Shown here in pieces: positions 17,809 to 26,314 of a stretch of DNA of 64,000 nt. A model generated the notes under the pieces. The model was not told where the DNA came from and searched no databases. It saw only the letters and a list, made by a program, of their open reading frames with translations. Origin of the DNA: Enterobacter sp. kpr-6 (GTDB lineage Bacteria; Pseudomonadota; Gammaproteobacteria; Enterobacterales; Enterobacteriaceae); the NCBI RefSeq assembly GCF_900116015.1, contig NZ_FOYH01000004.1:310001-374000 (forward strand). The letters run 5' to 3'. Positions within the stretch are counted from its first letter, which is position 1; every line of letters starts with the position of its first letter. The translations under genes were made by a program, and so were the position numbers.

Positions 17809-17853
17809 GGTTGTGTCAGTCTTCAGGACAAAAAAATAGCGGCTAATCATAGC

Positions 17854-18750
17854 TCAGCGCAGGGCATTTGAGAATGCCGGATTGCTGCTGGCTGTTTTCG
17901 GCACGCTCTGAAGGTGCCAGTTTTTTACCGCATGCTGGAGCAGGGCGTCTACAGAGAGATCCTGCCATTCACTTGTTACATCCTGATTTAAAAATTGTAA
18001 AGCACTGATAAGTATGGGACGCACATCGCCTTCCGGCAACGGCGGCGCGTGATTCTGCTTGGAGAGCTTTTCACCCCCGGCATTGCGCGCCAGCGGCAGG
18101 TGGATGTAACGCGGAGCCTGCCAGCCCAACTGCTGATACAGCGAAATTTGCCGCACGGTCGGTTCAATTAAATCGGCACCGCGCACGATTTCATTAACCC
18201 CCTGGAAATGATCGTCCACGACGACCGCCAGATTATAGGCAAATAACCCATCACGACGATGAATAATAAAATCTTCCTGCGCGGTCGCGGCATCGGCAAC
18301 GACAGTGCCGTTAAGCAGGTCATCAAACCGGGTGACTGGATGGTGCTGACGCAGACGCAGCGCGGCGTTTTCCGGGCCAAGATGCAGCGTGCGGCAATGT
18401 CCATCGTAGATACCGCCGATGCTCTGAATGCGTGCACGGGTGCAGGTGCAGTAGTAGCAAAGATCCTGCTGCTGCAAGGTATGCAATACCTCACGATACG
18501 CGTCGTGACGCTGCGACTGCCATAGCACCTCGCCGTCCCATTGCAGGCCGTAATGTTCAAGTTGACGCAGAATGGTGCTGGCGGCACCGGGGACTTCACG
18601 CGGGGGATCGATATCTTCAATACGTACAAGCCAGGTTCCGGCATGGGCGCGAGCCTGAAGATAGCTGCCGAGCGCGGCAATCAGCGATCCAAAATGGAGT
18701 TCACCGGAAGGTGATGGCGCAAAGCGCCCAATATAATGTGATTCAGACAT
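17854..18750 (-). CDS. gluQ: Glutamyl-Q tRNA(Asp) synthetase
   Basis: Truncated glutamyl-tRNA synthetase paralogue that attaches glutamate to queuosine at position 34 of tRNA-Asp. 298 residues from the ATG at 18748-18750 ([10 protein letters not shown]). The in-frame TTG twelve bases upstream lies inside a terminator T-tract and is rejected. The HIGH-like HFGSL is at 19-23 and the KMSKS-like KLSKQ at 228-232. The zinc site is C101, C103, Y115 and C119. The anticodon-binding domain of true GluRS is missing, as expected. A strong intrinsic terminator separates it from dksA. Confidence 0.96.
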   Translation of the reverse strand: MSESHYIGRFAPSPSGELHFGSLIAALGSYLQARAHAGTWLVRIEDIDPPREVPGAASTILRQLEHYGLQWDGEVLWQSQRHDAYREVLHTLQQQDLCYYCTCTRARIQSIGGIYDGHCRTLHLGPENAALRLRQHHPVTRFDDLLNGTVVADAATAQEDFIIHRRDGLFAYNLAVVVDDHFQGVNEIVRGADLIEPTVRQISLYQQLGWQAPRYIHLPLARNAGGEKLSKQNHAPPLPEGDVRPILISALQFLNQDVTSEWQDLSVDALLQHAVKNWHLQSVPKTASSNPAFSNALR

Positions 18751-18760
18751 GGCGGCTGGC

Positions 18761-18789
18761 AAAAAAACAAGGCGGGAGAGACTCCCGCC
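18761..18789 (-). terminator. Intrinsic terminator between dksA and gluQ
   Basis: On the minus strand an 8-bp GC-rich stem GGCGGGAG / CTCCCGCC (18771-18778 and 18782-18789) with a 3-base loop is followed by TTGTTTTTTT. It ends 11 bases before the gluQ ATG, so gluQ expression from the dksA promoter requires readthrough. This matches the arrangement reported in Shigella flexneri. Confidence 0.88.
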
Positions 18790-18818
18790 AGAGGGAACAG
18801 AACGAAAGCGCTGGAGGG

Positions 18819-19274
18819 TTAACCCGCCATCTGTTTTTCGCGGATTTCTGCCAGTGTTTTGCAGTCAATGCACAGATCGGCAGTCGGACGCGCTTCAAGG
18901 CGACGAATCCCAATCTCCACACCGCATGACTCACAGAAACCGAAATCTTCGTCTTCCACTTTTTTCAGTGTTTTTTCGATCTTTTTAATCAGTTTACGCT
19001 CGCGGTCACGGTTACGCAGTTCGAGGCTGAATTCTTCTTCCTGAGCGGCACGATCGACCGGATCCGGGAAGTTTGCAGCTTCGTCCTGCATATGGGTGAC
19101 GGTGCGATCGACTTCATCCCTAAGTTGATTACGCCACGCTTCAAGAATCTGCTTGAAGTGCGCCAGCTGGGCTTCGTTCATATACTCTTCGCCCGGCTTC
19201 TCCTGATAAGGCTCCACGCCAGCAATGGCGAGAATACTCAGGGACGATGTTTTACGGTTTTGCCCTTCTTGCAT
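18819..19274 (-). CDS. dksA: RNA polymerase-binding transcription factor DksA
   Basis: Binds the RNA polymerase secondary channel and, with ppGpp, drives the stringent response. 151 residues from the ATG at 19272-19274, preceded by AAGGAGAAG; a frame opening six codons earlier is rejected. The coiled coil spans about 33-108 with the tip acidic residues D71 and D74 in [10 protein letters not shown]. The zinc finger has C114, C117, C135 and C138. Nearly identical to E. coli. A small CCCCG/CGGGG hairpin (19304-19317) lies in its leader. Confidence 0.99.
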   Translation of the reverse strand: MQEGQNRKTSSLSILAIAGVEPYQEKPGEEYMNEAQLAHFKQILEAWRNQLRDEVDRTVTHMQDEAANFPDPVDRAAQEEEFSLELRNRDRERKLIKKIEKTLKKVEDEDFGFCESCGVEIGIRRLEARPTADLCIDCKTLAEIREKQMAG

Positions 19275-19450
19275 GTTGCTTCTCCTTAACACGCACTATC
19301 GATCCCCGTGTTCGGGGGAAAAATCAGGCCGCTATAAATAGCAGATGCTTTTCCGGATAGCAATTATCTAAACGTAACACTTGACAACCCTGTGAGGAAA
19401 AGCGTATTTGCGCACGTAGACCAGAACACTTTTTAGTCAGCCGCGGCCCG

Positions 19451-20155
19451 TTAAATTACAATAGGTAACGGCATCCTCAGAGTCATATTTTCGGCAGAAA
19501 GTTCCGCTTTGTAAGCCAGAATTTCTACCCCCTTTCGCTGAGCTTCCTTTAAAAGCTGTGCGTATTTAGCATCAATATGGCGTGCCGGAGAAAAACGTTC
19601 AATGGCTGAATGCAAAATAGCAAACAGCAGCACGGCCCGATCGCCTGAAGCCGCCACGCTCATTAACTCCCGCAGATGTTTTTGCCCGCGAAGCGTGACC
19701 GCATCAGGAAAATAGCCCTGCTCGTTTTCAGCGAGCGTGACTGATTTCACTTCAATATAGCAGTTGCGGCATCCTTCTGCCTGGAGCAGAAAATCAATGC
19801 GACTTTGCTCATCGCCATATTTCACTTCACTTTTCAAAGAGCTATAACCGGTAAGTCCCGGCAGGCGTTGTTCAATTATTGCTTCTTTCGCTAATATATT
19901 TGCACGTAAGGTATTTACACAAATTATTGCTCCCTGCTGCGTTTGCGTTAATTCCCAGGTGTGCGCATATTTGCGTTTAGGATTTTCTGATGTGGAATAC
20001 CAGACGGTGTCTCCTGGCGTGGCACAACCGGTCATTGCTCCGGTATTTGGACAATGCAAAGTGAGCGTTTCACCGGTGGGAGTTACCACATCAGCGAGAA
20101 AGCGTTTATAGCGTTGAATTAAAAGGGCGGATTGGAGCGGTGGAGAAAACTGCAT
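19451..20155 (-). CDS. sfsA: SfsA family protein (sugar fermentation stimulation protein A)
   Basis: 234 residues, the E. coli length. Reported in E. coli to stimulate maltose metabolism gene expression when overproduced; newer structural views place the family near nuclease folds. The N-terminal part resembles an OB fold (RYKRFLADV...LHCPNTGAM). The C-terminal part has the PD-(D/E)xK-like pattern RIDFLLQ...YIEVKSVTL (about 120-140). It sits 10 bases after thpR in the same direction and 176 bases before dksA. The molecular function remains uncertain. Confidence 0.95.
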   Translation of the reverse strand: MQFSPPLQSALLIQRYKRFLADVVTPTGETLTLHCPNTGAMTGCATPGDTVWYSTSENPKRKYAHTWELTQTQQGAIICVNTLRANILAKEAIIEQRLPGLTGYSSLKSEVKYGDEQSRIDFLLQAEGCRNCYIEVKSVTLAENEQGYFPDAVTLRGQKHLRELMSVAASGDRAVLLFAILHSAIERFSPARHIDAKYAQLLKEAQRKGVEILAYKAELSAENMTLRMPLPIVI

Positions 20156-20165
20156 CTGTTCTTCC

Positions 20166-20696
20166 TTATTCGCCGAGCGTCCAGCGCTTCAGTGGCGTGT
20201 AGCGCGTGCGTCCCTGAATAAACTGCGATTCGTACAGCACAAATTCGTTAACGGTAAACGACCAGCGAAAGCCCGGCGGCGGGATCTTCACCGCCTGCCC
20301 GGCGTCGCGCAGCAGCGTAATATGCGGGTGAAAAGGCTGCGGGCTTTGATAACAGCCGCTGCGGGCGGCCTGCGAGCGCAGCAGGTTTGCCAGTTGCAGC
20401 AGTCCGCGCGGCGGCTGACGCGTACCGAGCCAGACCACCCGCGAGCGTAGCCACTGCCCGGCATCGTCAAGCGTCAGCGTAAACCCCGGCTGACGGATGC
20501 GTCCGGCCAGCTCGCACAGCGCACGCTGTTTTTCCTCGCTGACGTCCCCTAAAAATGCCAGCGTCAGGTGCAGATTTGCTGCGGCAATCGGGCGTCCGGC
20601 GTCCGGGGCAAACTGCGCGGCGCGCCAGTGGATCACTTCCTGCTGAATGGCGGCGGGAATGTCGACTGCGAAAAACAGCCTTTTTGCGTCTGACAT
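20166..20696 (-). CDS. thpR: RNA 2',3'-cyclic phosphodiesterase (2H family)
   Basis: Opens 2',3'-cyclic phosphates on RNA and can ligate tRNA halves in vitro. 176 residues from the ATG at 20694-20696 ([12 protein letters not shown]), matching E. coli. The longer frame from 20738 adds 14 unconserved residues. The two catalytic HxTx motifs are HLTL starting at H43 and HITL starting at H125. First gene of thpR-sfsA, divergent from hrpB with a 77-base gap. Confidence 0.96.
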   Translation of the reverse strand: MSDAKRLFFAVDIPAAIQQEVIHWRAAQFAPDAGRPIAAANLHLTLAFLGDVSEEKQRALCELAGRIRQPGFTLTLDDAGQWLRSRVVWLGTRQPPRGLLQLANLLRSQAARSGCYQSPQPFHPHITLLRDAGQAVKIPPPGFRWSFTVNEFVLYESQFIQGRTRYTPLKRWTLGE

Positions 20697-20773
20697 AAGC
20701 GATACTCGGTAATGATTTCCGGCGATGCTACAATGCACGTCGATGAAATGAAAGTTAGCCCACTGGAGTCTTT

Positions 20774-23203
20774 GTGTCCTCTTTGCCGGTTGCCGCCGTA
20801 CTGCCCGACCTTCTCGCCGCGCTAAAACGCGCCCCCCAGGTGTTACTCACCGCCCCCACGGGCGCGGGGAAATCCACCTGGCTGCCGCTGGAAATTCTCA
20901 GGCAGGGCGGGATCAGCGGGCGTATTTTACTGCTGGAGCCGCGCCGTCTTGCCGCCCGCAACGTCGCTCAACGGCTGGCTGAATTAATAAATGAAAAGCC
21001 CGGCGAAACGGTGGGCTACCGGATGCGCGCCGAAACCTGCGTCGGGCCGCACACCCGGCTGGAAGTAGTCACCGAAGGGATACTGACGCGGATGATCCAG
21101 CGCGATCCCGAACTCACCGGCGTCAGCCTTGTGATTCTCGATGAATTCCATGAGCGCAGCCTGCAGGCGGATCTGGCCCTGGCGCTGCTGCTTGATGTGC
21201 AATCCGGGCTGCGGGACGATCTTATCCTGCTGATTATGTCCGCGACGCTGGACAATGACCGCCTCTCGCGCCTGTTGCCTGACGCCCCGGTCATTACCTC
21301 TGAAGGACGCGCCTTCCCGGTTGAGCGGCGCTATCAGCCGCTACCGGCACATCAGCGTTTTGAGGAAGCGGTCGCCATGGCGACGGCGGAACTGCTGCGC
21401 GCCGAGCGCGGATCGCTGCTGCTGTTTCTGCCGGGCGTGGGCGAAATCCTGCGGGTGCAGGAGCATCTGGCGGCGCGCGTCGGCACAGATGTGCTGCTCT
21501 GCCCGCTGTATGGCGCATTGCCGCTTAACGAGCAGCGAAAGGGGATCCTGCCTGCACCAGAAGGCAAGCGCAAAGTGGTGCTGGCGACCAATATTGCGGA
21601 AACCAGTCTCACCATTGAAGGCATCCGGCTGGTGGTGGACTGCGCCCAGGAGCGCACCGCGCGGTTTGATCCGCGCACCGGGCTGACGCGGCTTATTACC
21701 CAGCGCATCAGCCAGGCCTCCATGACCCAGCGCGCGGGCCGCGCCGGGCGACTGGAACCGGGGATCTGCGTGCATCTGCTGGCAAAAGATCAGGCGGAGC
21801 GGGCGGCAGCGCAAAGCGAGCCGGAGATCCTGCAAAGCGATCTGTCCGGGCTGCTGCTGGAGCTTTTACAGTGGGGCTGCCAGGATCCCGCACAGCTGGC
21901 GTTTCTCGATGCGCCACCGGCGGTGAATCTGGCGGCGGCTAAAAGTTTATTAACTCAGTTGGGCGCGCTTGACGGGGATCGTCTGAGCGCGCGCGGGCAG
22001 AAAATGGCGCAACTGGGGGCCGATCCGCGTCTGAGTGCGATGCTCGTCGCGGCGCAAAATGCCGATGAAATCGCCACCGCGACCCGGCTGGCGGCGATCC
22101 TGGAGGAGCCGCCGCGCGGGGCCAACACCGATTTAAGCGTGGCGTTTTCCCGCACGCAGCCGCACTGGCAGCGCCGCAGCCAGCAACTGGCAAAACGCCT
22201 GAATGCACGGGCAGGCGAGGCGGACAGCGCCCTGATCCCCGGCTTACTCGCTAGTGCTTTTGCCGATCGCATTGCCCGCAGGCGCGGGCTGGAAGGGCGC
22301 TACCAACTGGCGAACGGCATGGGCGTGATGCTCGACCGTGACGACGCGCTGGGCCGCCACGAGTGGCTGATCGCGCCGCTCTTGCTTCAGGGCAGTAATA
22401 CCCCGGATGCGCGGATTTTGCAGGCGCTGGCGCTGGATATTGACACGCTCATCGCCCATAAACCGGCATTGCTGCGCCAGAGTGATTCTGTGGAATGGGA
22501 TGACGTGCAGGGCACGCTGAAAGCGTTTCGCCGCACGCAGATTGGCCAGTTGACGGTCAGCGTTAAACCGCTGGCAAAGCCGTCAGAAGAAGAACTGCAT
22601 CAGGCGATGCTTAACGGCATTCGTGATAAAGGCTTACAGGTGCTGAACTGGACGCCGGAAGCAGAGCAGCTACGGCTGCGTCTGCACTGTGCGGCAAAAT
22701 GGCTGCCGGAAGTGGAGTGGCCTGCGGTTGATGATGCCTCGCTTTTGGCTGCGCTTGAGCTATGGTTACTTCCCGAAATGCACGGCGTCCACTCGCTGCG
22801 GGCGCTAAAAGCGCTCAACGTCAGCCGGGCGCTGCAAAATTTACTGACGTGGTCATTACGGCAACGGCTGGATAGTGCGTTGCCGGAGCATTACACTGTG
22901 CCGACGGAAAGCCGGATTGCTATCCGTTACCACGAAGACAACGCCCCGGTTCTGGCGGTGAGAATGCAGGAGATGTTCGGTGAAGCGACGACCCCTGTTA
23001 TTGCCGACGGACGTGTACCGCTGGTGCTGGAGCTGTTATCGCCTGCGCGACGACCGCTGCAAATCACCCGCGATCTCAGCGCCTTCTGGCAGGGCGCGTA
23101 CCGTGAAGTACAAAAAGAGATGAAAGGGCGTTACCCCAAACACGTCTGGCCGGACGATCCGGCTAATACCGCGCCGACCCGGCGCACCAGGAAGTATTCG
23201 TAA
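20774..23203 (+). CDS. hrpB: ATP-dependent RNA helicase HrpB (DEAH family)
   Basis: DEAH/RHA-type helicase of unclear physiological role in Enterobacteriaceae. 809 residues, the E. coli length, when read from the GTG at 20774; no ATG fits. Walker A GAGKST is at 30-35, the DEAH-like box DEFH at 123-126, the SAT motif follows (MSATLDN), and QRAGRAGR is the helicase motif VI. The HrpB-specific C-terminal domain ends KHVWPDDPANTAP-TRRTRKYS. It diverges from thpR; a repeat array follows its stop. Confidence 0.96.
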   Translation: MSSLPVAAVLPDLLAALKRAPQVLLTAPTGAGKSTWLPLEILRQGGISGRILLLEPRRLAARNVAQRLAELINEKPGETVGYRMRAETCVGPHTRLEVVTEGILTRMIQRDPELTGVSLVILDEFHERSLQADLALALLLDVQSGLRDDLILLIMSATLDNDRLSRLLPDAPVITSEGRAFPVERRYQPLPAHQRFEEAVAMATAELLRAERGSLLLFLPGVGEILRVQEHLAARVGTDVLLCPLYGALPLNEQRKGILPAPEGKRKVVLATNIAETSLTIEGIRLVVDCAQERTARFDPRTGLTRLITQRISQASMTQRAGRAGRLEPGICVHLLAKDQAERAAAQSEPEILQSDLSGLLLELLQWGCQDPAQLAFLDAPPAVNLAAAKSLLTQLGALDGDRLSARGQKMAQLGADPRLSAMLVAAQNADEIATATRLAAILEEPPRGANTDLSVAFSRTQPHWQRRSQQLAKRLNARAGEADSALIPGLLASAFADRIARRRGLEGRYQLANGMGVMLDRDDALGRHEWLIAPLLLQGSNTPDARILQALALDIDTLIAHKPALLRQSDSVEWDDVQGTLKAFRRTQIGQLTVSVKPLAKPSEEELHQAMLNGIRDKGLQVLNWTPEAEQLRLRLHCAAKWLPEVEWPAVDDASLLAALELWLLPEMHGVHSLRALKALNVSRALQNLLTWSLRQRLDSALPEHYTVPTESRIAIRYHEDNAPVLAVRMQEMFGEATTPVIADGRVPLVLELLSPARRPLQITRDLSAFWQGAYREVQKEMKGRYPKHVWPDDPANTAPTRRTRKYS

Positions 23204-23216
23204 CGCGTGGGCTGAA

Positions 23217-23409
23217 CCCCTCACCCTAACCCTCTCCCTAAGGGAGAGGGAATGGATCGAGCAGCGACTCGCCTTTCTCACTCTCCCTCGGGAGAGGGAA
23301 TGGAGCGAGTAGGAACCCGCCTTTCTCCCTCTCCCTTTGGGAGAGAGAATGGAGCGAGCATGAACCTGCCTTTCTCCCTCTCCCTTTGGGAGAGGGCCGG
23401 GGTGAGGGG
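23217..23409. repeat. Dispersed palindromic repeat, copy 4: four-hairpin tandem array (hrpB/mrcB gap)
   Basis: Starts CCCCTCACCCTAA and ends CCGGGGTGAGGGG, enclosing four CTCTCCC/GGGAGAG hairpins centred at about 23240, 23289, 23337 and 23386, a period of about 49 bp. The linkers between hairpins share AATGGA.CGAG and GCCTTTCTC. It is the longest copy in the window and looks like internal amplification of the two-hairpin element seen elsewhere. It fills most of the 299-bp gap before mrcB. Confidence 0.88.
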
Positions 23410-23502
23410 AAACCCCCACGATTTTGAGAGATTTCTTCTATCGGCCTGATGCCGAAGAACTGAGAATCGGGCCTTTGCGCCTGAATGTAGCGGAGAGAAA
23501 GC

Positions 23503-26013
23503 ATGGCGGGGAATGACCGCGAACCTATTGGACGCAAAGGCCGACCAGCGCGTCCGGTAAAAGAGAAAGTAAGCCGTCGTCGTCCTCAGGAAGACGACTA
23601 TGACGATTATGAGGATGACGAACCGATGCCGAAAAGCAAAAAAGGCAAAGGGCGTAAGCCTCGTGGCAAGCGTGGCTGGTTCTGGCTGCTGGTAAAAATC
23701 GCGATTGTCGGCATCCTGCTGATGGCGATGTACGGTCTTTATCTCGACCAGAAAATCCGCAGCCGTATTGATGGCAAAGTCTGGCAGTTGCCCGCCGCCG
23801 TGTATGGCCGGATGGTCAACCTTGAGCCGGACATGGCCATCAGCAAAAACGAGATGGTGAAGCTGCTCGAAGCAACGCAGTATCGCAAAGTGACGGCGAT
23901 GACGCGGCCTGGCGAATTTACCGTGCAGGCGAACAGCATTGAGATGATCCGCCGTCCGTTCGACTTCCCCGACAGTAAAGAAGGGCAGGTGCGCGCGCGT
24001 CTGACGTTCAATGGCGATCGGCTGGACACTATCGAGAACATGGAGAGCAACCGCCAGTTCGGTTTCTTCCGTCTCGATCCGCGCCTGATCACCATGCTGT
24101 CGTCGCCAAACGGCGAACAGCGCCTGTTTGTGCCGCGTAATGGCTTCCCGGATCTGCTGGTGGATACGCTGCTGGCAACCGAAGACCGCCATTTCTACGA
24201 GCATGACGGGATCAGCTTCTACTCGATTGGTCGTGCGATGCTGGCGAACCTGACGGCAGGGCGCACGGTGCAGGGAGCGAGTACCCTCACTCAGCAGCTG
24301 GTGAAAAACCTGTTCCTGTCGAGCGAGCGCTCTTACTGGCGTAAGGCGAATGAAGCGTACATGGCGCTGATCATGGATGCGCGCTACAGCAAAGATCGCA
24401 TCCTTGAACTCTATATGAACGAGGTCTATCTCGGTCAGAGCGGTGACAATGAAATTCGCGGCTTCCCGCTGGCGAGCCTGTACTATTTTGGCCGTCCGGT
24501 GGAAGAACTGAGCCTCGACCAGCAGGCGTTGCTGGTGGGCATGGTGAAAGGCGCGTCCATTTACAACCCGTGGCGTAACCCGAAACTGGCGCTGGAACGT
24601 CGTAACCTGGTCCTGCGTTTGCTGCAACAGCAGCAGGTAATCGATCAGGAGTTGTACGACATGCTGAGTGCCCGTCCGCTGGGCGTGCAGCCGCGTGGTG
24701 GGGTTATCTCTCCGCAGCCAGCGTTTATGCAGATGGTGCGCCAGGAGTTGCAGGCGAAGCTCGGCGATCAGGTGAAAGATCTCTCCGGCGTGAAGATCTT
24801 CACCACCTTTGATTCCGTGGCGCAGGACGCCGCCGAAAAAGCCGCTGTGGAAGGTATTCCGGCGCTGATCAAACAGCGCAAGCTCTCCGATCTGGAAACC
24901 GCGATGGTGGTGGTTGACCGCTTCAGCGGTGAAGTCCGTGCGATGGTCGGCGGTGCGACGCCGCAGTTCGCCGGGTACAACCGCGCGATGCAGGCGCGAC
25001 GTTCGATTGGTTCCCTGGCGAAGCCGGCGACCTATCTGACCGCGCTGAGCCAGCCGAATCAGTACCGTCTGAACACCTGGATTGCCGATGCGCCGATTTC
25101 GCTGCGTCAGCCGAACGGCCAGGTCTGGTCGCCGCAGAACGACGATAAACGTTTTAGCGGTCAAGTGATGTTAGTGGATGCGCTGACGCGTTCAATGAAC
25201 GTGCCGACGGTCAACCTGGGGATGGCGCTCGGCCTGCCCGCCGTGACCGACACCTGGCTGAAACTGGGTGTGCCGAAAGATCAACTTCATCCGGTGCCTT
25301 CCATGCTGTTAGGGGCGCTGAACCTGACGCCGGTAGAAGTGGCGCAGGCGTTCCAGACCATCGCCAGCGGCGGTAACCGTGCGACGCTTTCTTCACTACG
25401 TTCGGTGATCGCTGAAGACGGTAAAGTGCTGTATCAGAGCTTCCCGCAGGCGGAACGTGCTGTTCCGGCGCAGGCGGCCTATATGACGCTGTGGACGATG
25501 CAGCAGGTTATCCAGCGCGGTACCGGTCGCCAGCTTGGCGCGAAGTATCCGGGCCTGCATCTGGCGGGTAAAACCGGCACCACCAACAATAACGTGGATA
25601 CCTGGTTTGCCGGTATCGACGGGCGTGAAGTGACGATCACCTGGGTGGGTCGCGACAATAACCAGCCGACGAAACTGTACGGTGCCAGCGGCGCGATGGC
25701 GATTTATCAGCGCTATCTGGCGAACCAGTCGCCTATTCCGCTGGATCTGACGCCGCCGGAAGATATCGTCGATATGAGCGTGGATGAGTCGGGCTACTTT
25801 ATCTGTGGCGGCGGCGGAATGCGTACCGTGCCTGTCTGGACGACTAACCCGGATTCGCTGTGCCAGCAGGCACCGCCGCCTGCGGAAACGGGTAACCCGT
25901 TTGACCAGACACCGCAGCAGCAACCGCAACAACAGCAGCAACAGCCGCCGAAGCAGGAAGAGAAGAGCGACGGCGTCGCGGGCTGGATCAAGGATATGTT
26001 CGGCAGTAATTAA
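23503..26013 (+). CDS. mrcB: Penicillin-binding protein 1B, bifunctional glycosyltransferase/transpeptidase
   Basis: Polymerises and cross-links peptidoglycan at the inner membrane. 836 residues (844 in E. coli). Acidic/basic cytoplasmic tail 1-58; a membrane segment about 59-82 ([20 protein letters not shown]); UB2H regulator-binding domain (about 100-190). The GT51 domain has catalytic E227 in [10 protein letters not shown], and the transpeptidase has S504 and K507 in SLAK and the KTGT motif near 690. The C-terminus is Gln/Pro-rich. M42 corresponds to the internal start that gives the shorter PBP1B form in E. coli. GGAGA precedes the ATG. The eight-residue shortfall falls in the tail and loops. 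Confidence 0.98.
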   Translation: MAGNDREPIGRKGRPARPVKEKVSRRRPQEDDYDDYEDDEPMPKSKKGKGRKPRGKRGWFWLLVKIAIVGILLMAMYGLYLDQKIRSRIDGKVWQLPAAVYGRMVNLEPDMAISKNEMVKLLEATQYRKVTAMTRPGEFTVQANSIEMIRRPFDFPDSKEGQVRARLTFNGDRLDTIENMESNRQFGFFRLDPRLITMLSSPNGEQRLFVPRNGFPDLLVDTLLATEDRHFYEHDGISFYSIGRAMLANLTAGRTVQGASTLTQQLVKNLFLSSERSYWRKANEAYMALIMDARYSKDRILELYMNEVYLGQSGDNEIRGFPLASLYYFGRPVEELSLDQQALLVGMVKGASIYNPWRNPKLALERRNLVLRLLQQQQVIDQELYDMLSARPLGVQPRGGVISPQPAFMQMVRQELQAKLGDQVKDLSGVKIFTTFDSVAQDAAEKAAVEGIPALIKQRKLSDLETAMVVVDRFSGEVRAMVGGATPQFAGYNRAMQARRSIGSLAKPATYLTALSQPNQYRLNTWIADAPISLRQPNGQVWSPQNDDKRFSGQVMLVDALTRSMNVPTVNLGMALGLPAVTDTWLKLGVPKDQLHPVPSMLLGALNLTPVEVAQAFQTIASGGNRATLSSLRSVIAEDGKVLYQSFPQAERAVPAQAAYMTLWTMQQVIQRGTGRQLGAKYPGLHLAGKTGTTNNNVDTWFAGIDGREVTITWVGRDNNQPTKLYGASGAMAIYQRYLANQSPIPLDLTPPEDIVDMSVDESGYFICGGGGMRTVPVWTTNPDSLCQQAPPPAETGNPFDQTPQQQPQQQQQQPPKQEEKSDGVAGWIKDMFGSN

Positions 26014-26021
26014 TCTGCGTT

Positions 26022-26119
26022 CCCCCTCACCCTAACCCTCTCCCGCCGGGAGAGGGAACAGCCCGAGTGCGGACTCGCCTTTCCCCCTCTCCCCTGGGGA
26101 GAGGGCCGGGGTGAGGGGG
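26022..26119. repeat. Dispersed palindromic repeat, copy 5 (mrcB/fhuA gap)
   Basis: CCCCCTCACCCTAA, hairpin CCCTCTCCC-GCC-GGGAGAGGG (26036-26056), a linker containing GGACTCGCCTTTC, a second hairpin centred at about 26095 and the end CCGGGGTGAGGGGG. The two hairpin centres are 49 bp apart, the same period as in the array before mrcB. The linker is also recognisably the same. It lies nine bases beyond the mrcB stop. Confidence 0.87.
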
Positions 26120-26257
26120 AAATCCCCCAATCCCTAACAACTTTTTAACCCCTTTCTAACCACACATTCTCTGTCAGGTTATTTCCTGTACCCTCAAACC
26201 TTGTAGGGGCGCATATCCCTTGCTATGGGTTCGGCGTTTCGCATATTATGCTGCGGT

Positions 26258-26292
26258 CATAATAATAATTCTCGTTTACGTTATCATTCATC
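26258..26292 (+). promoter_or_regulatory. Fur-binding region of the fhu operon
   Basis: ATAATAATAATT at 26259-26270 continuing into CTCGTTTACGTTATCATT resembles two overlapping Fur boxes. The best 19-mer (26258-26276) shares about 12 positions with GATAATGATAATCATTATC. The arrangement closely resembles the known E. coli fhuA operator. It lies 23 to 57 bases before the fhuA ATG, so iron-loaded Fur would block the promoter. Confidence 0.75.
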
Positions 26293-26314
26293 ACTTATTC
26301 CATAGAGAAAAACA

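Noticed and set aside
23217-23409. Regularly spaced repeats resembling a short CRISPR array
   Set aside because: The hairpin units are themselves palindromic, the linkers between them are similar to each other rather than unique, and the same unit occurs in other gene gaps. No cas gene is present.
23278-25164. 628-codon open frame on the minus strand over mrcB
   Set aside because: It is antisense to the conserved PBP1B gene and has a repetitive Arg/His/Gln composition. It has no recognisable domain and begins and ends arbitrarily, running into the repeat array.
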